A stretch of DNA of 64,000 nucleotides from an uncultured Mycoplasmatota bacterium (lineage in GTDB: Bacteria; Bacillota_I; Bacilli_A; RF39; UBA660). The translations under genes and the position numbers were made by a program. Numbering within the stretch: position 1 is the stretch's first letter; every line of letters begins with the position of its first letter. Shown piece by piece: positions 23,643 through 33,022 of this stretch. The stretch is taken from assembly GCA_900548695.1 (NCBI GenBank), contig URLC01000001.1:248001-312000 (forward strand), given 5' to 3'. The notes under the pieces are model-generated. The model made no database searches. It worked only from the letters and a program-made list of their open reading frames with translations, and was not told the DNA's origin.

Positions 23643-24348
23643 TTTAAATAAAAGTTTTAAATTCCAAAGTGATTGGCCTTATAGTAATTCTCAAATTTAT
23701 TTATTAGAGTCTTTAGTTAATGATATTAAGGATGATAAAGATAGAAAGTTTACTGAAAATAAGGCTGGTTATACATTTATTACTAGTGTTAATTATCCCA
23801 ATAATAGAAGCCTAGTAAAACAAAGAATCGAACTTTCTAAAAAGTTAAAATTAAAGAGGGTTAAAGTTTATAATGATGATTCTGTTATTTGTATGACTAT
23901 GGAATTTAAAAATATAGATTATTCTCCTACTTTTAAGAAAAGTTATTTTTCTTTAGATGAAGTTATGAAGACATATTCGGTTTCTGAGGAGACTGAAAAA
24001 ACCAGTAATTTAGGAGAAAGTATTTATCCGTTGATGATTCCTAGTGGTACTAAACTTACAAACGAAGAAAAGTTAGAAACAGATAGTGGTGAACGAATTA
24101 TTATGACTTTTGATGGTGAAAAACCCTTTTTGTTGGTTGAAGAAACAGCTAATATAGCATCAGAGTTTACAGTTATTCCTACGTATGGAGAACCATATCA
24201 TTTAATGGATACTTTGGGGGTAATGACTAATAATTCTTTAAATTGGACTACCAATGGTGTTGAATATTACTTAGTTAGTGATGTTATGAATCAAGATGAA
24301 TTAATAGAGGTAGCACAATCTATTGGAGTTGTTCAGACTATGAAATAA
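23629..24348 (+). pseudogene. Interrupted lipoprotein gene (LolA/GerS-like), 3' fragment
   Basis: Continuation of the gene starting at 8610: from the GTT core the frame reads V-V-TPSLNKSFKF through a LolA-like beta-rich domain to a stop at 24348. There is no proper start codon or ribosome-binding site for this part, so it should not be made as a separate protein, though a TTG at 23617 inside the element gives an open frame. Intact protein length would be 331 residues. Confidence 0.88.
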
Positions 24349-24370
24349 AAGAGCTTTACCTCTTTTTTTT
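24348..24370 (+). terminator. Intrinsic terminator
   Basis: AAAGAG/CTCTTT stem (24348-24353, 24360-24365), 6-nt loop, T8 tail. Directly followed by an extended -10 (TGTTATAAT, ending 24383) for the next gene. Confidence 0.6.
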
Positions 24371-24399
24371 TGTGTGTTATAATTTTTATGGGTGATAAT

Positions 24400-24933
24400 A
24401 TGGCAAATAATCGACAAAATAGAAGAAAAATGCACCAAAAAATTGATACCATGTCAACTTCTTTTTCTGGAGAAATTGGTAAAGTTGTTAAAATTTTAAT
24501 TGCAGTTGCTATCTTTTTAATTATTTTTTATTTTTTGACTGTTTACTTGTTAAATAATGATACGACTGATACAGTTATAGATGCAACACCGGGAGAAGCT
24601 GATATTCAATATCAAGAAATACTGGCAGGAAATAGCTTTAGTATTAGTGATGATAAATATTTAGTACTTTATTATGATATGTCAGATGAAAATTTAAAAT
24701 CAGATTATACTAATATGATTAGTACTTACGAAGCTAAGGAAGGACATGTTCCAATTTATACAGTTGATATGTCTTCAGCATTTAATAAGGATTATGTTGC
24801 AGATAGTTCTAATAAAGATGTAGATAGTTTGGAAAATTTGAAAATTTCAGGGGCAACATTATTAGAATTTGAAAAAGGAACAGTTGTTAATTATATCGAA
24901 GGAAAAGATGGTATAAAACAATTTTTAGAATAG
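24400..24933 (+). CDS. Membrane-anchored thioredoxin-fold-like protein
   Basis: 177 residues from ATG 24400 (GGGTGAT 4 nt upstream). One membrane helix (about 38-58), then an extracytoplasmic domain with the thioredoxin strand order: KYLVLYYDM, VPIYTVDMSS, ISGATLLEFEKG, and a C-terminal helix. The CxxC active site is missing and the cis-Pro position (usually TP) is Ala, so it is not a redox enzyme of the normal kind. Function unknown. Confidence 0.7.
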   Translation: MANNRQNRRKMHQKIDTMSTSFSGEIGKVVKILIAVAIFLIIFYFLTVYLLNNDTTDTVIDATPGEADIQYQEILAGNSFSISDDKYLVLYYDMSDENLKSDYTNMISTYEAKEGHVPIYTVDMSSAFNKDYVADSSNKDVDSLENLKISGATLLEFEKGTVVNYIEGKDGIKQFLE

Positions 24934-25001
24934 GGATTAGTTTCCTTATTTTTTTTGTCATTTTATGATATGATAGTAATAGATTGTATCGAGGTGGTAA
25001 G

Positions 25002-26312
25002 ATGGCGAAGGATAAGAAAAACTTTTTTGTTAAACCTAGATTTCGAAAAATTCCACAATTTGAAGATGTTGAAAGTGAAATTGATTGTGATAGTGAAGTT
25101 AGAGAGATTATTGTTGAACATAAGTCAGGTTTTAACACTTTAGAAGTATTGCTTATAATTTTAGTTTCTATAGCATTTGGGGTGGTTATTGGAATTACGA
25201 TTTCAGTTGTTCGCCAAGACTATAAAGGTGAAGAAGTATCCAAACCAGTTCAAGAATTATTAACCACTTATCATAATATTTTAGATACTTATTACAAGGA
25301 CTTAGATGAAAATGAGTTAGTTGATGCGGCAATTAATGGAATGTTAACATCTTTAAATGATCCACATTCTAATTATTTCAATAAAGAAGACGCTAGTAGT
25401 TTTAATGAAACCGTTGATGGTCATTATGAGGGAATTGGTGTTACTGTTGGAATGAAAGATAATAAGGATTTTGTTATTTTAAAAGTAGAGGCTAATTCAC
25501 CTGCTAAGAAAGCAGATCTCAAAGAAGGAGATATTATCCTTAAGATTGGCAAGAAAGATATTTCAGGGTTAACTTTGAAGGAAGTTAGTTCGATGATTAA
25601 AGATGAAAGTAAAGAAAAATTAGAGTTTACCTTATTACGTGATGGTAAAGAAATTAAAAAGAATGTAAAACCTGGGATTATTGAACTTGTCTCTGTAAAG
25701 TCAGAAATTATTTCAGAGGAAGCCGGCATTGGTTATATTTATATTCAATCGTTTGCTGCTAATACCTATGACCAGTTTAAAAAAGAATTAAAAAAATTAG
25801 AAAATAAGAAAATAAAATCTTTGATTATCGATGTTAGGGATAACCCGGGTGGACATTTATCTCAAACCAGAGATATTTTAGAGTTGTTTATGAAAAAAAA
25901 TAAAGTATTATATCAAGTTGAATTTAAAGGAGATACTACTAAGATTATGGATGAAACTAAAGAATTTAGAAGTTATCCAGTTGTTGTGTTAATAGATTCA
26001 TCTAGTGCTTCCGCTGCAGAAATATTAGCATCTGCATTTAAGGAAAGCTATTCTAATGTTACATTGGTTGGTGAAACAACTTACGGTAAAGGAACTGTTC
26101 AAACAGCATATTCTTTATCTGATGGTTCTACTTTAAAGTATACTACTGAAAAATGGTTAACTCCAAAAGGAAATTGGATTGATGGTAAAGGTATAGTGCC
26201 GGATGAAGAGATTTTCCTTACAGCGGATTACTTAGAAAATCCAGTTTTATCTAATGACTGTCAGTTACAAAAGGCTATTGAGATATTAAAAAATAAAAGT
26301 ACTAGTAATTGA
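25002..26312 (+). CDS. ctpA: S41 carboxy-terminal processing protease
   Basis: 436 residues from ATG 25002 (GAGGTGG upstream). N-terminal membrane anchor (about 50-75), PDZ domain (about 140-225), and S41 protease core with the Ser nucleophile in SSSASAAEI and the Lys of the dyad in YGKGTVQ. It cuts extracytoplasmic proteins at C-termini. The TGA stop lies in the loop of a bidirectional terminator shared with the convergent sortase gene (11-nt overlap). Confidence 0.93.
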   Translation: MAKDKKNFFVKPRFRKIPQFEDVESEIDCDSEVREIIVEHKSGFNTLEVLLIILVSIAFGVVIGITISVVRQDYKGEEVSKPVQELLTTYHNILDTYYKDLDENELVDAAINGMLTSLNDPHSNYFNKEDASSFNETVDGHYEGIGVTVGMKDNKDFVILKVEANSPAKKADLKEGDIILKIGKKDISGLTLKEVSSMIKDESKEKLEFTLLRDGKEIKKNVKPGIIELVSVKSEIISEEAGIGYIYIQSFAANTYDQFKKELKKLENKKIKSLIIDVRDNPGGHLSQTRDILELFMKKNKVLYQVEFKGDTTKIMDETKEFRSYPVVVLIDSSSASAAEILASAFKESYSNVTLVGETTYGKGTVQTAYSLSDGSTLKYTTEKWLTPKGNWIDGKGIVPDEEIFLTADYLENPVLSNDCQLQKAIEILKNKSTSN

Positions 26313-26325
26313 TACTGGTACTTTT
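26295..26325. terminator. Bidirectional terminator between ctpA and sortase
   Basis: 13-bp stem (26295-26307 with 26313-26325, one G-T pair), 5-nt loop, A and T runs at the ends. Both genes stop within it. Confidence 0.85.
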
Positions 26326-26793
26326 ATTGATGCTATTGATAACTAGTTGTTTATTTGTTTTTGTGGGACTACACGTGGTTAGAATTAGTTGATTCCTATT
26401 TTCTTTATTAATATGTATATATCCATTTTTGTTTTCTTCCCAAATTTTATTAACTTTATATTCATATTTTTGGTTTTTATATTCTAAATTTATAGTATCA
26501 CCAATTGTTAGTTGGTTTAATTCTTCAAAATAAGCAATTTTTCCTGTTCCTGAGTGAGCTGCTAGAAAGACAATGCTATTTTTTTGATCTGGCATAATAG
26601 AATCTCTTAATATAGTTACATTTTCTTCAATGTTATTTTTTTCACTATCAATTTTATATAGTGGTTGGTTTAGATTTAATTTTTTAATTTTTATACTGCC
26701 TATTTGTTCTGAATCTATGTTATTAACTTTTTCTATAGATTCTATTTTTTTGGTATTATATTTTGTATAATTATATATTTTGTAACAAATCAC
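26302..26793 (-). CDS. Sortase
   Basis: Sortase core with catalytic His in FLAAHSG, Cys in LTTCSP and a following basic region. The first usable start codon is GTG at 26793, but it has no ribosome-binding site and the frame stays open upstream, encoding a basic stretch and a hydrophobic helix (IVLGLIILLYSVICY) that looks like the normal sortase signal anchor. Translation may therefore begin at a non-standard codon (ATT or ATA) overlapping the end of the surface-protein gene. Substrate is presumably the adjacent thioester protein. Confidence 0.85.
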   Translation of the reverse strand: MICYKIYNYTKYNTKKIESIEKVNNIDSEQIGSIKIKKLNLNQPLYKIDSEKNNIEENVTILRDSIMPDQKNSIVFLAAHSGTGKIAYFEELNQLTIGDTINLEYKNQKYEYKVNKIWEENKNGYIHINKENRNQLILTTCSPTKTNKQLVINSINKSTSINY

Positions 26794-26837
26794 CGAATAT
26801 AGAAGTATTATTAGTCCTAATACAATTATATTTCGTT

Positions 26838-28256
26838 TTATAAGTTTAATAGCTTTAATATGATATTTAATATATAAGTTATTATATTGTTTTTTGTATT
26901 AGGAACTTTAATTTTATAGTCGGTTAGAGTTATTATTTCATCTTTGGTGTCTGTAACATTTAGATTAATGTTTTCAACTTTATGGTAACCTTCTGTTGAA
27001 TTTTCTTGGACAATACGATATTCTCCGTAAGGAAGTGTTACTTCGGCTTTGCCATTTTCATCTGTGGTAATTGTTGTTACTAAGTTGTTGTTTTTATCAT
27101 AAATTGAAAAGCGAATGTTTTTTTCTGGTTTCTTATTGTTTTCATCATATGTTTTATAGATGATTATTTTTTTCTTGATAATTTCGTCAAATACGGATAC
27201 CTTTATTTTATTATTTTCTTTAGATATTTCTATATGGTGTTTTTCTTTATCTAATTGATAACCGAGTGGTGCCTTTATCTCTTGTAAATAATATTTACCA
27301 AATGGGATATTTTCAATTTTACCTAGACAATTCTCATTGATGGTAATTTTAGCAATTTCTTGTCCGTCTAAATTATATAGACCATAGATGGCACCCACTA
27401 GAGAACCTTGACCTGATGCTATTTTAGAATTTGTATCTTTATCTAGCTTTTCTATTTCTATTTCAGTATTAACTACTTCTACTTGGAATTTTGTTATTTT
27501 ATCAGTTAAGTCACCAGTTTTCATTAGTGCTTGGCTTGTTTTAGATTGATAGAATAGTATTGGCTTATTGTAATTTTTTTCACTTCTTATTAAATCTATG
27601 CTATACCTACCTGTTGTTAGATTTTTTGCAATTATTTTATTTCCTTGAATTTCAAATTTCGAATTTGTTGATTTATATTCAGATAAGACATTATTTGCGT
27701 CTTCTATTATTAAATCATTACCTTCAATAATAGTGTATGTTTTATTTGACATCGTTGGGTCTTTTTTGTAGTTTGATATTAATTGATTTATTTCGTTCAT
27801 TTCTTGAGTAAATCTTTCTATTTTAGGACCGTTTAGACCATCGGTAAAATAGAAATTACCTGTAGGATCAGCTGTTTGCCAAATCATGAATTGAGTTATA
27901 GCATACCATTTAGTATCGGTGTGATTTTTATAACCGTATCCAAAGTACGCAATTAAAGATATTTGTTCTTGTTGTTCTTTAGTTAAGTTACTTGGAGTTA
28001 TTGTTTCCTCATAGATACTACCGCTTTCAAAAAATACAAAAGGATCAATACAGTAAGCATAATTATTTGTACCAGTTTGTCTAAAAAATCTGGCTTTTTG
28101 ATAATAAATAGTGGAAGAGTTTGCTTTTTGTTTGTTGATGTAGATATCGTCAATATATTCTCCTTCATAAAATGTACTGCTTTTAGCATAGATATTAGTA
28201 GTGCTACTTATTAGTATTATGATAAATGTAATTAGAATAAATAATATTTTTTTCAT
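26838..28256 (-). CDS. Thioester-domain (TQXA) surface protein with SpaA-type repeats
   Basis: 472 residues, ATG 28256 with AAGGAGG upstream. Signal peptide, a Cys-Gln thioester domain (Cys in YCIDPF, Gln in AITQFMIW) that can bond covalently to host or cell-surface targets, two SpaA/Cna-B repeats (GKYYLQEIKAPLGY; GEYRIVQENSTEGY), and a C-terminal VPNTK sorting-like motif with hydrophobic tail. Sortase gene follows on the same strand. Single-subunit adhesin or pilus tip is likely. Confidence 0.88.
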   Translation of the reverse strand: MKKILFILITFIIILISSTTNIYAKSSTFYEGEYIDDIYINKQKANSSTIYYQKARFFRQTGTNNYAYCIDPFVFFESGSIYEETITPSNLTKEQQEQISLIAYFGYGYKNHTDTKWYAITQFMIWQTADPTGNFYFTDGLNGPKIERFTQEMNEINQLISNYKKDPTMSNKTYTIIEGNDLIIEDANNVLSEYKSTNSKFEIQGNKIIAKNLTTGRYSIDLIRSEKNYNKPILFYQSKTSQALMKTGDLTDKITKFQVEVVNTEIEIEKLDKDTNSKIASGQGSLVGAIYGLYNLDGQEIAKITINENCLGKIENIPFGKYYLQEIKAPLGYQLDKEKHHIEISKENNKIKVSVFDEIIKKKIIIYKTYDENNKKPEKNIRFSIYDKNNNLVTTITTDENGKAEVTLPYGEYRIVQENSTEGYHKVENINLNVTDTKDEIITLTDYKIKVPNTKNNIITYILNIILKLLNL

Positions 28257-28495
28257 AACTTTCCTCCTTCGTTTCGCTTTTGATAGTAGCAAAATCTTTT
28301 AAGGCTCGCAAATGAGACATTTTTAATTTCTGTAGGAAAAGGCATAGTAATTTTTATTTTATATAGATACTTTTTATATTTTTAGATTGAGCAATTGATT
28401 TGAAAATTCAAATTTTTATGTTTTTTTAATATTTAATATTTACTTTTTTTTTATTTATATTTGTCTTATAATATAGATAGTTTGGAGGTGTTATG

Positions 28496-30112
28496 ATGAC
28501 AGATATTGAAATTGCTAATGAATTTTTAAAGAAGAGTATAAGTGAGGTAGCTTCGGACTTGGGATTGAGTAGAGAAAATTATATTTTATATGGTGATGAT
28601 AAAGCTAAAATTTCATCTGTTTCATCTAATAAAAATGGTAAGTTGATTTTAGTGACAGCAATTAGTCCAACACCTTACGGTGAGGGTAAAACTACTGTTA
28701 GCATTGGTCTTGGAGATGCATTACATAGATTAAATAAAAATGCGGTTATTGTATTGCGTGAACCTTCTATGGGACCAGTTTTTGGGATGAAAGGTGGCGC
28801 GACTGGTGGAGGTTATAGTCAAGTTGTTCCAATGGAGGATATTAATCTGCATTTTACTGGTGATTTTCATGCTATAACTGCTGCTAATGATTTATTGTGT
28901 GCAGCTATTGATAATCATATTTATCATGGAAATGAGTTGGGAATTGTGGAAGTTACCTTTAATCGATGTTTGGATGTAAACGATCGAGCTCTTCGTAAAA
29001 TTAATTTGGATGGTCGCTTTGAAAAGTTTAATATTACAGCAGCTAGTGAAATCATGGCACTATTTTGTTTGGCAAAAGATTTTGATGATTTGAAAGAAAT
29101 GCTTGGTAATATTGTTATTGGTTATAACAAAGATAAAAAAATGATTTTTGCAAGGGATTTACATATTGAAGGTGCATTAGCTACTTTATTAAAGGATGCC
29201 TTTTTACCGAATTTAGTACAAACATTAGAACATACACCGACAATTATTCATGGTGGCCCTTTTGCTAATATTGCCCATGGTTGTAACAGTATTGTTGCGA
29301 CTCAAATGGGAATTAAGCTTGGAGATTATGTAATTACAGAGGCTGGTTTTGGGGCAGATTTAGGTGCAGAAAAATTTTTTGATATTAAGTGTCGTAAAGC
29401 TGATATTAAGCCAGACTGTGTTGTTTTAGTAGCTACTATTAAAGCTTTGAAATATAATGCTGGTGTTTCTAAAGAGAATATGTTAAAAGAAGATTTAGAT
29501 GCTGTTTCACGGGGAATTTGTAATTTGGAGGCTCATGTTACGAATTTAAAAAAATTTGGTGTTCCCTTTGTGGTGTGTTTAAATGCTTATGATACGGATA
29601 CAAGTGAAGAACAAAAGATTGTATTAGATTGGTGTTCTCGAAGGGGGATTGCAGTTTCTATTAGTACTGCTTATCGAGATGGTGGAAAGGGTGCTATTTC
29701 TTTGGCTCAGATGGTAGAAAAGACTTTGACTCAGTCATCTAATTTTAAGATGCTTTATAATGATGATGATAGTATTTTTGATAAAATTAATAAGTTAGCA
29801 ACAGAAATTTATCATGCTGATAGAGTAGAATATAGTCAAGAAGCATTAGATAAAATTGATGTTTTAGAAAAAAACAACCTATCTTATCCTCCTATTTGTG
29901 GTGCTAAAACACAATACTCTTTATCAGATGATGCTAAAAAGTTGGGTAATCCTATGAATTATCCAATTTATGTTAGAGATATTGAATTATATAATGGAGC
30001 GGGATTTATTACTGTACTTTTTGGTAGTATTTTAAGAATGCCTGGTTTACCAACACATCCTAATTATGAAAAGATTAATGTAGTGGATGGTAAAATTATT
30101 GGTTTAGATTAA
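28496..30112 (+). CDS. fhs: Formate-tetrahydrofolate ligase
   Basis: 538 residues. ATP-dependent formation of 10-formyl-THF from formate and THF. P-loop-like TPYGEGKTTVSIGL and the GGAFAN-like block HGGPFANIAHG are present; length is within family range. ATG 28496 lies 7 nt after GGAGG and is preferred over the ATG at 28493. It links pyruvate formate-lyase formate to one-carbon metabolism. The 239-nt upstream gap holds a TATAAT at 28467 and no gene. Confidence 0.96.
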   Translation: MTDIEIANEFLKKSISEVASDLGLSRENYILYGDDKAKISSVSSNKNGKLILVTAISPTPYGEGKTTVSIGLGDALHRLNKNAVIVLREPSMGPVFGMKGGATGGGYSQVVPMEDINLHFTGDFHAITAANDLLCAAIDNHIYHGNELGIVEVTFNRCLDVNDRALRKINLDGRFEKFNITAASEIMALFCLAKDFDDLKEMLGNIVIGYNKDKKMIFARDLHIEGALATLLKDAFLPNLVQTLEHTPTIIHGGPFANIAHGCNSIVATQMGIKLGDYVITEAGFGADLGAEKFFDIKCRKADIKPDCVVLVATIKALKYNAGVSKENMLKEDLDAVSRGICNLEAHVTNLKKFGVPFVVCLNAYDTDTSEEQKIVLDWCSRRGIAVSISTAYRDGGKGAISLAQMVEKTLTQSSNFKMLYNDDDSIFDKINKLATEIYHADRVEYSQEALDKIDVLEKNNLSYPPICGAKTQYSLSDDAKKLGNPMNYPIYVRDIELYNGAGFITVLFGSILRMPGLPTHPNYEKINVVDGKIIGLD

Positions 30113-30177
30113 AAGTTATTTTTTGATAACATTATTTCTCATATGGAATTATTTAATGATTTTATAGTTTTCATAGA

Positions 30178-30204
30178 AAAACAACTAGTTTAACTAGTTG
30201 TTTT
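30178..30204 (+). terminator. Strong terminator after fhs
   Basis: Perfect 12-bp stem (30178-30189 with 30193-30204) and 3-nt loop, A-rich before and T-rich after. Confidence 0.85.
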
Positions 30205-30241
30205 CTCTTTATTGTAATTTCGTTTTATTTTTGTTCTTTGT

Positions 30242-30760
30242 TTATGTTGTAGGATTATTATTAGAAGTAGTTTGTTGTTGAGTTAGGATTCCTTGATTAT
30301 TGATTATTTGTTTTGTTTTTTTCTTTTTTTTACTTTTGTTAGTAAGTCCTATTATACCGGTAATTGTAAAAAGTATACCAATTATTGGTGTAATAATATT
30401 GGTAGTATCTAGTTTCCAAATGATATCTTGTGGATTTTTAGGATTATACTTTATTGGAATTTTAGTTCCTATCATTGGTGGGACATTTGTATAAGTAGTT
30501 GATTTATTCTGGTATGTTTTTCCCTTGACCGTATATTCTACTATAATGGCTTTAGTATCATCTGATTCGTAGTCGTAATTGATAACTTCTGATATTGTTT
30601 CAACAAATCTTTGACTTTTTTCTATATAGTTTTTTATGTACTTTATTGAAAATAATAGTGTTATAATACCGACTATAATAAAAATTAATGATATCATAGT
30701 AGTTTTGTCAATGATTGGTTTATCTTCAAATACTCTTGGAGCTGAAACATCGTTATACAT
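30242..30760 (-). CDS. DUF3592-like membrane protein
   Basis: 172 residues with two membrane helices (about 23-42 and 122-142) flanking an extracytoplasmic beta domain whose VEYTVKGKTYQ and GTKIPIKYNPKNP motifs match DUF3592 proteins. Polar Gln/Asn/Thr tail. AAAGGAG upstream of the ATG. Function unknown; second gene of a minus-strand pair. Confidence 0.75.
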   Translation of the reverse strand: MYNDVSAPRVFEDKPIIDKTTMISLIFIIVGIITLLFSIKYIKNYIEKSQRFVETISEVINYDYESDDTKAIIVEYTVKGKTYQNKSTTYTNVPPMIGTKIPIKYNPKNPQDIIWKLDTTNIITPIIGILFTITGIIGLTNKSKKKKKTKQIINNQGILTQQQTTSNNNPTT

Positions 30761-30786
30761 ATTTATACTCCTTTTGTTTGTTTTTA

Positions 30787-31470
30787 TTATTTGTCTTCAT
30801 TCTTATCATCTGGTGTTTTTTCTGGTGTCTTTGGTGGTTCTTCTGTTTTTTGTGGTTCGAAAATTGTAATTGTTCCTGTATATAATCTACCATTATAAGT
30901 TACGGTGTATTGATAACTTCCTGCTTGAGCAGTATTTACATTAGTTAGATTTAACTTCACATTAGCTTTAACTTCATCTGTTAATGTTTCATTAATATAA
31001 GTCGCAAGATCTGTTGATAGTGCGGAACCTAGTTCTAAGTTTAAGTTTTTTAAAGTCAATATCATATCTGGTAAGGGCTTTTCTTTAATTTTAAATGCCC
31101 CATTAAAAGTTTTCTTTTTATATGTAATGGTGTATGTATAGTTTCCGGCTTGGTTAACATTTACCATAGAGGTATCTAGTTTTAATTCTTGTAAGATACT
31201 GTCTTCAATATCATTAGCATTTTCTAGGTAATCTTTTATGTTCATGCTTAATGGTTGGTTTATTTCTTGTTCCATTTCTTTTAGACGAATTTCGTTACTT
31301 TTCATATTGGCAACTCTTTTTTGAGTTATTTTTATTTCTTGTTTTGTTACTGCAGTAGCGGGTTTACTCATGAGATTCATAGTAACGCCACTGCCTATTA
31401 GAACAAATCCCCAAATAGAAACAGTTGCAACTATAATGTTTCTTTGTTTCGGTGTGATATTTTTTAGCAT
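30787..31470 (-). CDS. Membrane-anchored protein with two Ig-like repeats
   Basis: 227 residues: one membrane helix (about 12-32), a coiled segment, then two related beta domains, each ending in AGNYTYTITYKKK or AGSYQYTVTYNGR, and a Pro/Lys/Glu-rich tail. AGGAG before the ATG. Extracytoplasmic, probably wall- or adhesion-associated; related in style to the repeats of the NlpC/P60 protein at 4308. Confidence 0.7.
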   Translation of the reverse strand: MLKNITPKQRNIIVATVSIWGFVLIGSGVTMNLMSKPATAVTKQEIKITQKRVANMKSNEIRLKEMEQEINQPLSMNIKDYLENANDIEDSILQELKLDTSMVNVNQAGNYTYTITYKKKTFNGAFKIKEKPLPDMILTLKNLNLELGSALSTDLATYINETLTDEVKANVKLNLTNVNTAQAGSYQYTVTYNGRLYTGTITIFEPQKTEEPPKTPEKTPDDKNEDK

Positions 31471-31534
31471 ATTTTGTACTCCTATTCTTCCTTTTAATTA
31501 TAATATAATTTGTATTTATAAACAAGAAAAAATG

Positions 31535-31563
31535 TTGAAAAAAAGAGGGGGTTAGCATATAAT
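31535..31563 (+). promoter_or_regulatory. Sigma-A promoter of the NfeD-SPFH pair
   Basis: TTGAAA (31535-31540), 17-bp spacer, TATAAT (31558-31563). Confidence 0.85.
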
Positions 31564-31584
31564 CTAATTAAGGTGGTGAGTTTT

Positions 31585-32013
31585 ATGGCTATTTATTGGA
31601 TTATTTTATTTTTGGTACTATTATTTATTGAATTGGCAACGGTAAATTTAGTATCTATTTGGTTTGCTATCGGAGCAGTTGCAGCATTTGTTACGTCATT
31701 TATCACAGATTCAGTTGTTATTCAATTGTTAGTGTTTGTGGTTGTAAGTGTTGTTACTTTATTTCTTACTATGCCAATGGTTAAAAAGGTGCGAAATAAG
31801 GAAAAAGTCGTTCCTACTAATTTAGATAGAGTAATTGGAAAAGAAGCCGAAGTTACCAAAAAAATTGATGCTACTCATTATGGTGAAGTGGAAATTTTTG
31901 GGACTGTTTGGACTGCTACAAGTGGGGATAGTCTAAAGGTTGGAGAAAAAGTTATTGTTGATGCCATAGATGGGGTAAAACTGATTGTCAAAAAAAGGGA
32001 GGATAAGAAGTAA
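31585..32013 (+). CDS. NfeD family membrane protein
   Basis: 142 residues from ATG 31585 (AAGGTGGTG upstream). Three membrane helices, then a C-terminal OB-fold (GKEAEVTKKID, GTVWTATSGDSLKVG). NfeD proteins partner with SPFH proteins, and the next gene is one, starting immediately after this stop codon. Confidence 0.9.
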   Translation: MAIYWIILFLVLLFIELATVNLVSIWFAIGAVAAFVTSFITDSVVIQLLVFVVVSVVTLFLTMPMVKKVRNKEKVVPTNLDRVIGKEAEVTKKIDATHYGEVEIFGTVWTATSGDSLKVGEKVIVDAIDGVKLIVKKREDKK

Positions 32014-32994
32014 ATGAGTTTTGGAATTTTATTGTTAGTTATTTTGATTATCATTTTATTGGTTGTAGTTGCAGGAGTAAAGATTGTTTCTCAATCTAAA
32101 GCTTATGTTGTTGAACGTTTGGGTGCATATCACAGAACTATGCAAACGGGTTTACATTACGTTGTACCTATTTTAGATAGAGTTGCTAGTAATGTTAGTT
32201 TGAAAGAAATGGTGAAAGATTTTGCTCCCCAACCTGTAATTACTAAAGATAATGTTACTATGCAAATTGATACAGTTGTTTATTATCAAATTACTGATCC
32301 TAAATTGTATACTTATGGTGTAGAAAGTCCTATTAGTGCAATTGAAAATTTAACTGCAACTACACTTCGTAATATTATTGGTGATTTAGAACTTGATGAA
32401 ACTTTAACTAGTCGTGATGTTATCAATACTAAAATGCGTAGTATTTTAGATGAAGCTACAGATGCTTGGGGAATTAAAGTGCATCGTGTAGAAGTAAAGA
32501 ATATTTTACCACCTCGTGATATTCAAGAAGCTATGGAGAAGCAAATGCGTGCAGAGCGTGAACGACGTGAGGCTATATTAAAGGCTGAAGGAGAAAAGAA
32601 AAGTCAAATTTTAATTGCTGAAGGAGAAAAAGAAAGTACTGTACTACGTGCTGAAGCAGCTAAACAAGCTAAAATTAAGGAGGCTGAAGGTGAAGCTGAA
32701 TCTATTGTTAAGATTCAACAAGCAACAGCTCAAGGTTTACAATTAATTAAAGATGTTCATATGGATGAGGCTGTATTGAAATTTAAAAGTTATGAAGCTA
32801 TGGTTGATGTTGCTAATGGTCAAGCAACTAAGATTATTGTTCCTAGTGAACTTCAGAATTTAGCAACACTTGGTACTACTCTTAATGAGATGGTTGATAG
32901 ACCGGTTCCACCTAAGCCAAAAGACAAACCTGTTCCACCAAAACCAGTACCAATGGCTGCTGAGCAATTAGAGGATTCAATAAAGAATATATAA
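32014..32994 (+). CDS. SPFH/stomatin-like protein (QmcA type)
   Basis: 326 residues: N-terminal membrane segment, SPFH/Band 7 domain (VVERLGAYHRTMQTGLHYV onward; key residues E34, G37, G47), then a long Ala/Glu coiled coil rich in EAEGEAE, and a Pro-rich tail. Such proteins build large oligomeric membrane microdomain scaffolds. Zero-gap coupling with nfeD. Confidence 0.92.
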   Translation: MSFGILLLVILIIILLVVVAGVKIVSQSKAYVVERLGAYHRTMQTGLHYVVPILDRVASNVSLKEMVKDFAPQPVITKDNVTMQIDTVVYYQITDPKLYTYGVESPISAIENLTATTLRNIIGDLELDETLTSRDVINTKMRSILDEATDAWGIKVHRVEVKNILPPRDIQEAMEKQMRAERERREAILKAEGEKKSQILIAEGEKESTVLRAEAAKQAKIKEAEGEAESIVKIQQATAQGLQLIKDVHMDEAVLKFKSYEAMVDVANGQATKIIVPSELQNLATLGTTLNEMVDRPVPPKPKDKPVPPKPVPMAAEQLEDSIKNI

Positions 32995-33022
32995 AAAGAT
33001 CAGGAATTAATCCTGGTCTTTT
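32994..33022. terminator. Bidirectional terminator
   Basis: 12-bp stem with one G-T pair (32994-33005 with 33011-33022), 5-nt loop, between the convergent SPFH and radical SAM genes. Confidence 0.85.

Noticed and set aside
23617..24348. Independent gene starting at TTG 23617
   Set aside because: The first codons are element-derived att sequence, and the frame matches the 3' part of the lipoprotein broken at 8888.
30300..30869. Plus-strand hydrophobic frames opposite the DUF3592-like gene
   Set aside because: Antisense shadows of Lys-rich coding sequence; no ribosome-binding site.
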